DNA from: Terfezia claveryi
Lineage: Eukaryota > Ascomycota > Pezizomycetes > Pezizales > Pezizaceae
Length of the DNA stretch: 64,000 bases
Assembly (NCBI GenBank): GCA_015179025.1
Contig: WHUX01000161.1
Span: 1-64,000 of the forward strand
Direction of reading: 5' to 3'
Shown one piece after another: positions 54,651-64,000 of the stretch. A model generated the notes under the pieces. It searched no databases. It was given only the letters and a program-made list of their open reading frames with translations, and was not told where the DNA came from. The first letter of the stretch is position 1. Every line of letters begins with the position of its first letter. The position numbers were made by a program, and so were the translations under genes.

Positions 54651-55434
54651 AACCTTAGCTTGAATTCTGTTGGACGATAAAACCTAAATATGAACAGGGA
54701 GATTTAACTAGAGAAACAGGGGACCGAGTATGGATAACGGGAATTTGCATATTGACAAGTTAAGCATCCGGTGGACAAGTCATGTGTCTAGTTCAGGGTA
54801 ATGAGCTCACCCCACAGCCACAGCATCGAAATTGTCAAGATACCTTAAACCTCATTTTTCTCATACTCGAGGCTGGCCCGGCCATTCCGTATTCTCCCGT
54901 GGGGCCCGGTCCTTCCACGGGTTTAATTTTATCGCGGGGGCCCGGAACATATTCATCACTATGGGATGTTTTTTGGAGATCACCATAGGGGTATGCATGC
55001 CTGAATCATGGGTGGTTTTCCGCGGCATTCTCTTTGGTATCTACCTGTTAAGGAAGCATCTTGAGGTTGAGAGAGTAGTAGACGCAATAAGGGATGCAGA
55101 GGCCCCAATATATGATAGGAACTAAATACTAAATAGACAGGCGTAATATCATAAAATTAGAAATCAAGAAACCTACAACGAAAAGAAAAGCAATTTGGTG
55201 AGTAGGTATAGTCAGCAGGTATAGTCTTCCTTCTGCCCATTTCCCTCACCACCTAACCCAGATTCTGCTTCGCTTACTCGTGTTCCTGCGGCCTATTGAA
55301 GAGTTATATGCAGCACGAATCAGATAGGTTCAGTAAAGACTTTAAAATAAACAAAGAGCAAGAGTGATATGTATGTATTCAATTATATTGAAAGCTGATG
55401 AATTGCTTGGGTTAAGTCGAGCAGATACAGCAGT
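54651..55434. other. Unassigned DNA with a GC-rich palindromic patch
   Basis: At about 54868-54952 ggcccggccattccg, ccacgggtttaa and gggggcccggaacata resemble a short element with ends like the Ginger-type terminal sequence. Nothing else is recognisable. Confidence 0.35.
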
Positions 55435-56450
55435 ATATCTCTGCTGCTCGGGCAGCACATGCCTCCCGCGGGCAATTAATATAATTCCTCAATTTTGGTA
55501 ACTGTGAATCGACCGAAACATTCTGCTACACTCAAAAAACACCCTGTAAGGTCATTTTTGACCACCCCATCACAGGGAGACGGCAGACATTGAACAAGGG
55601 AGAATTCCGGAAAAATTACCTCAAGCCCTTCAAATGATGAAGTACATGCTTGTGTAGTTAACAACTCATCACCTTCATCTCTGATGATGAATGGAATGGA
55701 GAGGAGGATACTGAGTTTATTGCTACCATAGAAATCTGCCACGTTTCATAGGCAATAGGTATTTGAAAATTTGTTTCTTATCTACGGGTTCTTATCTATG
55801 GAGTTTTTAATATATGATGCCTATGGTTCAGGCTATATAGACCATCTTGTACTGAATATCGATGCGCTATGTGGAATTCAGTGAAGTTCGGAATAATCTT
55901 CATTATAATATTTTTTATCTACATCTTGTTGCACGATTTATCATATAAGTAAGAAAAATCCCAGCTATTTCTACTTATAGGATTCAGTAAGGTGCAAACA
56001 GTACTTTCCTAATCGCAGGTACTTATTTATACGCAGATTGCCAAGGTGTTTCCATATCAGGTGTTTGAAAGACTTCTACTCTAATTGTTATTGCCGATAC
56101 TCTAAGAATATCAGAAATTCGTACCGAGTATTTAAAAAAAATTTAGAAAAAAAAAACTGAAATTCTCAATTTATTGACATACGAAAGTGTTAACAGATCA
56201 TGACTATATTAACCTCTCAACTCTAGCTGAATCAACTTGGAATATTAGATGGAGGTCTAATCTACTGGGAAATACATGGATCTATTGCAGTCGCTGGGTT
56301 AGCTCCAGCTAGGTATAAGTTTATCAATCCTTTTTTGAGGTAAATCAGTACTCATAGCCCTTTATCAATACAAGTGCATTATACAACAAATTGAGTAATT
56401 ATTTAAATTGCCCGTGAGCGGCACAGTGGTATGCCGCCGCGGGCGGCTGT
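55435..56450. mobile_element. Ginger-related element, about 1 kb
   Basis: The left end (tgctcgggcagcacatgcct, cccgcgggcaattaa) and, reversed, the right end (56345-56450: cgcccgcgg, gccgctcacgggcaattta, then TAATGCACTTGTATTGATA) match the two different ends of the 28440-29382 element respectively. The inside (55476-55742, minus strand) has an 88-codon frame with LTGCFLSVAECFGRF that is partly kept in the neighbouring copy. No integrase core is legible. Confidence 0.55.
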
Positions 56451-57290
56451 ATAACTCCTCAATTTGGCAAATGTCAATCGAACAAAACATTCTGCTACAC
56501 TCAAAAAGCACCCTATGAGTCATTTTTGACCAGCCCTATCCACATCACATACCCTTCCTGTTAATTAGTGGGAGACGGCGGACCTTGAAGAGAGGAGGAT
56601 ACTGAGTTTAGTGCAACCATAGAAATCCGCAACGGTTCCTATGCAATGGGTATTTGAAAATTAGTTTCTTATTCACGGGGGTTCTTATCCATAGGGGTTC
56701 TTATAGACGGGGCATTATGGCTCAGGCTATATAGACTATCTGGTGCTGAATATCGATGCGTTATATGGAATTCAGTGAAGTTGGAGCAACCATGATTATA
56801 ATATCTTTTGTTTACATCTTGTTGCAAGATTTCTTTTTACCCTAGAAAAATCCCAGCTATTTCTTACTTGGAGGATCCAGGGAAGGTGCAAAATGGTACT
56901 TTTCAATAGCAAGTGCTTATTTATACGCCAATTTCTAAGGTACTTCAATTCCTCCACATTAAACCAAAACCAAGCAGGTTCTACCTATAATTATACAATA
57001 GGTAGATGCTGTTTTATAGCATTGTGGGAGACAATGCTACAACAAACATCATATTTTTGCAGTTGTGATATGGCCAAACCTGATAATAAGGGGCTATGTG
57101 CAAAGCTATTACAAGATCACAGCCTGAACCCTATCAATTGTTAACTAAGTATGGCATATTGGATAACTTTTACCTAACTAAAGACCTCTACTCTAACTGC
57201 TCGGTAAACTACAGTTCACCAGGCATCTATAACTACTGGTGAGTGGAAAAGTGGGTATGCTGCCCGCGAGCGGCCCAGAATATATATACC
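56447..57290. mobile_element. Second, adjacent copy of the same element
   Basis: 56455-56945 repeats 55488-56050 at a spacing of about 960 bp (cattctgctacactcaaaaa, gcaccctatgagtcattttt, ggctatatagac, aaaatcccagctattt). It ends with gctgcccgcgagcggcccag aatatata, the expected terminal sequence. The left end is fused to the previous copy, so the two are arranged head to tail. Confidence 0.6.
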
Positions 57291-57828
57291 GTAAAATTTC
57301 ACGGACAAGACTGCAGTCTTATTTATGGAGGGGCGATTTTGCCAAACGCTCTCTCCGTCTTATTCATGAGTACTTTCTTAATCATCCTTACATTCTTAAT
57401 CATAGGTACTTTCTCATGCATGGTGTTTTAGTTGCAAAGTTGTAAATACAAGTACCTCCGACATATAGCGACACATAACTCAGATACATCTTCTAGCCAT
57501 GCTTTCAAACAATCTCCTTCACCTAACTGAATATGAACGGTATAAATCTCTTTAGCGTGCTCTTACGAGCACAGCTATCTACTTTTCAAAGACAGCACAA
57601 GTGATCTGATCGAATCCCCACTGGGTAAAGGATTCTATCCATACCTGAACAGTGGGCAATTCCCCCACCTTTCGTAGCAACCGCCCCAATCCCGATTGGT
57701 CCGGAGCTACACAGTGGGTTCTATCGGTTTCTACAAAGACACGATATCGTTGCCATAGCAACTATCGCATCCATACTAAGATCAATATCATTTCCCAGCG
57801 TTCGGTCTCGGACAAAAACGCTCTGGAA

Positions 57829-60330
57829 ATGGCGCCGCCACTGCAAGGTGTCTTGTTTGGCCCAATCAAGGATTGGGGAAAGGGCAGTAGTAAGGTACTG
57901 CTTGAGTTTGAAGAAGGGGGGGTCAAAAAGCGAAGGCAATTCGCTCTGGAGGATATTACTAGTTGGCATGAGGTGCCAGAGTTCAGGGAAAGAGGAACTA
58001 AGGCTCTTGTCCAGGCCGGCAGGAACTCCGAAAGAGCTAAGCAGGAGTGGTCTGGGGAAGGAGACTGGGAGCTCCACATTTCCCAACTGGAATGGAGGGG
58101 GAGCCAGGATGAAGAAACCATTAGGGTTAGGGATAGCTTTTCGGCAAAAAGAGCTATTGAGATCCTTACCAGGGGGATTGCAATCCAGGATGGGGCAATC
58201 AACGGGCAGCTTGAAGGACTAGACTTCGAGTATACTAAGGAGGACAAGGAATAGAAGATTCTGGAATCAATCACCGTAAGGCTAATTAGACGGGATGGCA
58301 GCCTTGTTACTAGCATAGCATATCGCTGGGTGCTCTCAACTCCTAAGAGGGCAAAGGGAGGGGGCAGACCTTCAGCAGGCCTAGCCACACAGGGATTGGG
58401 GGGTTCGGAGAAGAGAATTGAGGAGGTCGAGGAGGAGGGGTAGTCGGATAACGAGGCAATCAGGGTTAGGAGCAGGAGGAATAGGAAAAAACCCAAGCTG
58501 GAAGGACATTTCACCCTGGGGGACCTGGAAGTCAGGCTTGGGGGAGACGGGCTAGAACCTGCAGTTCCAAGAACGATAGAGGAAGTGAAGGAAAACCTCT
58601 TCAGAAGCCCTCAGGAGACTAACAGCAGAGCAGGAGAAGATATAGAAATCGACGAGACAGGCCCACAAGAGAAAGATCAGGCGAAAGAGCTAGAGGAGAC
58701 AGCTGAGATGGGGGGCCTGCAGGAAGATATTGGGATAGAAATAGAGGAAGGGGAGGGTCCCGAAGTAAGGAGATAGAAACCAGTCTGGGACACCAGAGAG
58801 GCAATGATGATCGTTTACAGTATTAAGGCAAATGGGAACCTTATCGAGGAAATTGAGAACCTCAGGCCAAAAGAACGTAGCTGGGAGTCAGCCAAGGATA
58901 TAGGGCTAGCAAGAGACCTGATCAGGTCAGGAGGCGGGTCGATTGAGAGAAGATGGTACCTTGAGGGGAATGAGGATAAGAAGGGGGGCTGGAGGGCAAT
59001 ATCCAAGGCGGTAGTCACTAGGGAGGACGCAGAAGAGATCGAACTAGTCATAGAGGCTGAGAGGACCTGGAGGTAGGTAGCTGAGGTTAGGCCAGGCAAA
59101 CTCATAGGAGTGGAAAGAGAACTAGTGGAAGTTAAGAAACAGCTGGCCTTGCTAGCAGTATTTCTGGAGGTAGGGACACCAGAGTAGGTAGCGGAGGCAA
59201 AGAGGACCATCAATGCAAGAAAGGGAAGGGCAGAAGAGGAGAAGAGAAAGCAGGAAGAACTAAAGAAGGTGGAAAGAAAAAGGCGGGAGGACGAAGCAGG
59301 AAGAAGATAGAAGAAGAAAAATAAGGAGGAGGCTTTTAAGCTGGCGGAACAGGTAAAGAAGGTGAAGGAGAGCCAGCAGAAGGCTAGAGAAGCTTGTGAG
59401 GCTAGCATTTAGGAATTAGTTAATAAGTTCAGAATAGACTTGAGCTCCAAAGAGCTTATTAGTCTTGGATAGAGGCTGCAGGAGGCAGAGGACATGAAGA
59501 AGAGGATTGAGAAAAAGGCCGAGGCTCTAGTGGAAAGGTCGATTGAATAGTCAAGACAGGTCATTGGAGTAGAGGTCTTTAAGATAGTCCAGATAGTGAT
59601 GGAACATACACAACCAATTGACATGAAAGGTAGGACAGGACTAGAAGAGGCTATAGGTAAGGTAAACAACCTCCTTATGGCAAAATACCTGATCAATAGG
59701 CAGGCTCCTTGGCAGGTAACAGCTAGGGCAGGATGTAGAGATTGCTGTGATGACTCAGTTTGGGAGGTCAAAAGAGTCAAAAAGGAGATAGAGGCTACTA
59801 TGGTAGCTACAGAAATGGGAAAAGCCCTGGTAGAAATTTCGGAAGGACTGGAGATATCCTGAATATCTGGGTAGAAGAGCTGAAGGCGGTTAAACTGATG
59901 GTCCCCTCTTTACCAATGAAGGTGATTAGAGGAAGGAAGGAGTTGGCAGAAAAAATTAGAGCAGAAAACAAAGACTTGAAAACTGCTATGAGGCTTCCAA
60001 GGCTATGGGGGTCAGCTAGAATAACAGGATTTACTTTTGATATAGTAGATAATGAAGAAGTGAAGAGGATCATCACTATGGGGGTAATGTGGGAAGGCAA
60101 GTAGAGAAGGGTCTCATACTTTGAGCGAACTCCACTCCAGGCCTCGAAAACATCACCCCTAAAGTCAGAAATAGGACTGGGACATCTCCAGAATATCAAG
60201 TGCTATAACTGTAGAGGAGTAGAGCATATGAAGAAGGACTACAGTTCAGTCGGTAGGGCCACTACTAGCAAGACTAGCAAAAGGACAAAGATGGGGATTC
60301 CGAGTTCAAAGAAGAAATAGAAGAGAGTTG
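57829..60330 (+). pseudogene. LINE ORF1 (Gag-like), many stops
   Basis: ORF1 proteins bind element RNA. The first part is open from MAPPLQGVLFGPIKDWGKG to a TAG at 58252-58254, about 141 codons; the frame continues with frequent stops. The region is very rich in Lys/Glu (58600-59400), coiled-coil-like. Near 60199 CYNCRGVEHMKKDY is a zinc knuckle whose last Cys has become Tyr (TGC to TAC). The start is the first ATG with good downstream coding character; an open extension back to 57652 seems to be leader. Confidence 0.75.
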
Positions 60331-60409
60331 ATAAGGAGGGGTACATAATAGTGGGAGAACAGGTTAGATCCGATGTAGAAAGGGGGGAGGCAAGCAGGCT
60401 CCTTGAGAG

Positions 60410-61480
60410 GCCAAGCCACCAATAAAGACCTCCAGGTCATATACCAGAATGTGAGGGGCAGCCACCTGAATACCCATGCATTCCCGGAGTAGTATAGGAA
60501 AGAGGAGGTAGAGGTAGCATTTGTGCATCAGTAAGAAAAAAGTCACATTGAGACATCAGGTAGTGTCTCTAGGAGATAGGATTGTTTTTTATGTCTTTTG
60601 TGTCTTTTGTGTCTCCTGGGTGTCTCCTGGGTGTCTCCTATGTATCTCCTAGTATCTCCTAGTGTCTCCAGAAGATACTGGGAGACATTCTGCCAATCAT
60701 GGAGATACATCTTGTCTCCAGTGGCATTACTGTCTCTAGAGACACTAGAGACAAACTATTTTCTTTCCTGATATGGAAGAGGCATAGATCGATAAAGAGA
60801 GAAAGGGAAGCCAAGGGCACCCCTCCTTTGTTTTAGGGAGCACTGTTAAGAAGGGGAGAAGGGTCATGGTATACTGGCGAAAACACTTATCAGACGAGGT
60901 TAGTGTCAAGTTGGAGGAAGACAACCTAGTTATAGTTAGTACTTTTAGTAAGAAATTAGGGGGGGTATATATATCTGGAAAATAGCAAGGGAGGAAGTGG
61001 GAGGAGTAGTTAAAGGGAGTAGATCAGAAAATGAGAGGCAGGGATGGGGATACAGCCATTATTGGGGACTGAAATATGCACAGCTAGGCCTAGGATGTCA
61101 CCTGCGAGGAAGACGGGAGAGGGAAAGTCATAGTAGACTGGCTAAGGGGGAACAGCTAGTCAATTGCAGAAGGGGATCCTGGGTGAACATGAGAAAGAAC
61201 CAGGAATAGCAGAATAGAAAGAAGCAGAATCGACCTTTTCTTAAGCAGAGGCAGGAAGTAGGGGGAGGTCAGAAAAGAGAAGCTCACATCTGACTACTGG
61301 ACTTTAATTGGCGAAATACTATAGGGTAGAAATAAAGGAAACGCAAAGGCAGAAAGAAGTGCAGTTGACTGGGAAGGTCTAGAGAAGGAAATAGATGATA
61401 TCGTAGAGGTAGGGGCAGAAGTAGAAGAGAGGTGAGCTTGAGGATTGGAGGGCACATCTTCATATGCAAAATTAAAGAGC
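60410..61480 (+). pseudogene. LINE ORF2 endonuclease region
   Basis: The apurinic-type endonuclease nicks the target DNA. It begins LQVIYQNVRGSHLNTHAF (about 60432), the usual L-x-x-x-Q-x-N-V start. The MITE at 60554-60773 interrupts it right after AFVHQ, the position of the catalytic E (AFVQE-type). Further pieces are YWRKHLSDEVSVKLEEDNLV (about 60871), DTAIIGD with a stop replacing Trp before N (about 61047), and SIDLFLSRG (about 61230). Confidence 0.7.
60554..60773 (+). mobile_element. GAGACA-rich MITE, copy 2
   Basis: 220 bp with catcagg at the left and cctgata at the right as short inverted ends, and many TGTCTCC words. It is the reverse-complement homolog of 1118-1324. It inserted into a LINE that is itself decayed, so it dates from before or during that decay. 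Confidence 0.75.
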
Positions 61481-61929
61481 CTCTAGCTATGGCATATTAG
61501 AGTCGTGCGAATCACGAAGAGATCCAAGAAGTAATAGGATAAGGAGTTATTCACCCAGCTTAGGATCACCCAAAAAAGTAGGAAAGAGAGGCTGGGAGGT
61601 GAGATAAGCCAAGAGAGGTGGGTCAAGAGGTAGAAAGCTGAGAAAGAGAAGCTTAGAGCATTAATTCGAGAGAAAAAGAAAGAGTGCTGGTGAACCTTCT
61701 ATAAGGAACATGGAGAAAAAGCCCCCTAGGAGATTGTTAAGTGGGCGAAAGACCCCTGGTATTCTCGGGGAGCAATGGGGAGGCTGGTAGAGGACGAGGG
61801 AAAGGAGTGCAAAAATGATGAGGAAAAAGTAGCTAGCCTAATAGCTGACCACTTCAAATAGAGAGCAGAGGGCAGGCAACTTGAAGATGAACCAGATGAG
61901 GAAGAGAGGATAAGGATTCAAGGGGTCAT

Positions 61930-62912
61930 AATGGAGGAGCTTAAAAGGGAAGTGAGAAGGGCTCTGCAAAGCACTTGCAGCAGCTTAGCACCAGGACTAG
62001 ATGGGATCAGCTACAGGTTCATTAAGACAGTCCTACGTACTAGGCTAGGGGAGCAATTCTTGAAGGAAGTGGCTAGAAATCTAGTGCAAGGCAAAATCCC
62101 AACTGAATGGCAATTTAGTAAGGTAGTGATAATACTTAAGCCAGGTAAGAACTAAGGTCAGACTAAGGGCTGAAGACTAATCAACCTCATCAATTGCATT
62201 GGCAAGCTAGGGCAGAAGGTAGTAGCAGATAGGCTCCAAAGGTCTGGCCTCCTATACAAATACTAGTTCAGATCAGTTAAGGAGAGGTCGGCAACTGAGG
62301 CTGTATTAAGAATAGTAACGAGAGCCCAGAGGTGCTTAGCAGTAGGAGGAGCTGCAGGGTCGGTATTTTGGGATGTAAAAGGAGGCTTCCAAAACATCAG
62401 AATGGAGGATATAATTAGGGAACTAAAGAAATCGGAGGAGAGAAGGAGATAGATTCCTTGGGTCAAAGGGTTCTTCAGGGTGAGGAAGTTCCAGCTAGAA
62501 TGGGATGGTAAGGTTTACGGGAGTGGCAAGACTAACTTGGGGGCACCATAAGGCTCACTGCTATCTCCAGTCATCTTCCTAATATAGATACCTCCAATAA
62601 TCAGGAAGATGGAGAAAGAAGTAAGGAAGGTCCTACCTTTTGACCATAAACTTTCCTTATATATAGATAATCTACACCTTAATATCTGCGTCTGGGATAG
62701 AGAGACAGCACAAAATTTAGATATGAATCAGGCTCTGGTCAAAGTAGATAAGGTGATCCACAGAGTAGCTATAGAGTACCACCTGCCTCTGGAGGACTCA
62801 AAGTACAAGAAGCTAGTCCTGAGAAATAAGAAGAGGAGAAGGAACAAAGATATGAAGTGGGTCAAGTGGGTTGGAATTATTATAGATAAGAGCCTAACCT
62901 TTAAAGAGCACT
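61930..62912 (+). pseudogene. LINE reverse transcriptase
   Basis: Blocks in order: SSLAPGLDGISYRFIKTVL (about 61978), WQFSKVVIILKPGKN (about 62107), RLINLINCIGKLGQKVVADR across a stop (about 62176), then FWDVKGGFQNI (about 62370), GAP followed by TAA for the Gln of GAPQGS, LLSPVIFLI with TAG for Trp, and LYIDNLHLNI (about 62653), where the catalytic Y/F-x-DD is YIDN. The catalytic Asp to Asn change and the stops make it inactive. WVKWVGIIIDKSLTFKEH (about 62863) is the usual thumb-region motif. Confidence 0.88.
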
Positions 62913-63534
62913 AGAAGAGCCAGATTGAGAAGGCTCAAAAGATGCTTAGACAACTAAATGGGCTAGGGAACTCCAACTGGGGCATGAGTATAAACAGTTG
63001 GAGAGCAACCTATACGGGTATGATAAGGGCAGTCGCCTTGTAGGGAGCGGAGTTGGGCTGGAGGGGCCAAAAGGACTAGAAAGAGGAGTTCAAGAAACTC
63101 CAGTACCAGGCCTTAAAGAAATACATAAATGCAACCCACGGCTCCCGCAGGGAGCTGGTAAGTCAAATCACAGGAGTGGAGTTACCTAGAATGGCTCTAG
63201 ATGCAACCCAGGCTAGGCTGATGGGGAAAATGATGTGAGACCCTATGGCACTAGGGGATCTTTAGTTGAAGGAGGGAAGGGGAGGAAGAAATGTGGAAGC
63301 TGGCAGAGATTGGGACTACTTCGGAGAACCTTTCCCACTGATAGATGGCTTCACCTTAGTCATGTCAGCTATCTGCAGTAAGGCGGGGCTATTAAAAGAG
63401 GAGGGAAATAAGAAGATAAGTCTGGAGGGGGACGTCCTGAAAGTGGATATCCCCCTAGTAGATCTTGGACTTACAAGGGATTCACCAGTTAATCAATGAG
63501 TGGGAAGGATTGAGAAGGTGAAGGAAGATGCTGC

Positions 63535-63949
63535 AATTATATACACCGATGGCAGCATGAGCAAGGAAAGAAAAGTGGGAGGAGGTTGATACTCGGAAGG
63601 GGAGCAGGTGCAGGGGAAGGTGGGGCTAGGCCATCTGTGCATGGTATAGGATGGAGAGATAGCGGGGATCAGGAAAGCAGTTATAGAGTCACCTCCGGGG
63701 TGGAAGATCCTTATCCTTGCAGACTCCCAAGCGGTGATAGCGGCCCTGAGAAAGGCTGGGCAAAGGGGAAAAGGTAGAATGGCAGACCTTAAGGATGCTA
63801 TTCGAGGGATTAGAGAAAGACAGGGGAGGCTGGGGTCAGGGGCGGTCAAGCTAGGCTGGGTGAAGGCACATATCGGCATTCCTGGTAATGAATGTGCAAA
63901 CATGCTAGCTAAGAAGGGGGCAGAGGAACCAGACCCAGAAGAACCCTAG
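63535..63949 (+). pseudogene. LINE RNase H
   Basis: IYTDGSMSKERKVGGG (first catalytic Asp, about 63538), ILADSQAVIAALRKAG (second Asp, about 63715) and LGWVKAHIGIPGNECANMLA (about 63858) with the closing AKKGAEEP. It is open from about 63730 to 63949 and interrupted twice before. It is the same domain type as the fragments at 15.8 and 22.9 kb. Confidence 0.9.
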
Positions 63950-64000
63950 ATCATGGAGGGGGGGCTTAAGCAGGAGTAGAGAAGGAAATGGGAGGCAGAA

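Larger units (their letters stand above)
57570..64000 (+). mobile_element. Decayed Tad1-type LINE, cut by the window end
   Basis: The order is ORF1 (57829 on) with a CCHC remnant near 60199-60243, then ORF2 with endonuclease (from about 60420), reverse transcriptase (61930-62910) and RNase H (63535-63945). This is the layout of Tad1-clade non-LTR retrotransposons of filamentous fungi. In-frame stops are very numerous and mostly TAG, with tryptophan and glutamine codons as the expected originals, which fits CpA-to-TpA decay. A 220-bp MITE splits the endonuclease. The 3' end lies outside the window. Confidence 0.88.

Noticed and set aside
57762..58514. 250-codon minus-strand Ser/Leu-rich frame opposite LINE ORF1
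   Set aside because: It is the antisense of a purine-rich coding region; the plus strand has the coherent LINE order and coding character.

Overview
The window looks like a transposon-rich, gene-poor stretch of nuclear DNA from a filamentous ascomycete. The evidence is a chromodomain-bearing Ty3/Gypsy retrotransposon, a Tad1-type LINE with an RNase H domain, Ginger-like, hAT-like and Plavaka/KDZ-like DNA transposon remains, and in-frame stops that are mostly TAG and fit RIP/methylation decay. A truffle-like (Pezizomycetes) genome is my inference from this mixture, not something the sequence proves. I see no rRNA gene, no convincing tRNA and no ordinary housekeeping gene.

Layout. 1-3.1 kb: heavily mutated Gypsy element (LTR end, gag/pol relics). 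3.9-6.1 kb: satellite-rich block, possibly a DNA transposon. 6.3-8.3 kb: element remains. 8.3-14.7 kb: a near-complete Gypsy chromovirus with 5-bp target duplication GGCTT and LTRs about 98.6% identical, but with a frameshifted pol; it sits in the loop of a large inverted repeat (7.4-8.0 and 14.9-15.5 kb). 15.6-16.2 kb: LINE 3' end. 17-46.6 kb: the most interesting part, an array of small intact genes in a mesh of segmental duplications, MITEs and LINE tails. 37-38.3 kb: GC-rich satellite. 40.1-40.9 and 44.6-45.5 kb: retroelement relics. 46.6-57.3 kb: mostly unassigned decayed DNA with minisatellites (51.6-52.3 kb) and Ginger-like elements (55.4-57.3 kb). 57.6-64 kb: a decayed Tad1-like LINE running off the window, interrupted by a MITE that also occurs at 1.1 kb.

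Small-gene system. Eleven open small genes (about 93-120 codons, no introns needed, no obvious secretion signal) fall into three families. Family 1, which I name by its NNGEG motif, has seven members (17.0, 24.3, 27.6, 30.9, 32.8, 36.3, 46.3 kb); six share a promoter block and a CA-rich leader with a variable (CCACAA)n tract. Family 2 (starts MSSDNQNITPR) has two members (19.1 and 43.9 kb) inside a 1.8-kb duplication. Family 3 (starts MTTN) has two members (26.2 and 35.6 kb) inside another duplication. In each family the flanking non-coding DNA of paralogs is nearly identical, while the proteins differ at many positions, with almost only amino-acid-changing substitutions and in-frame indels. 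That is the pattern of recent duplication plus diversifying selection on small, probably intracellular, helical proteins. The function is unknown; self/non-self recognition or defence is a guess suggested only by the evolutionary pattern.
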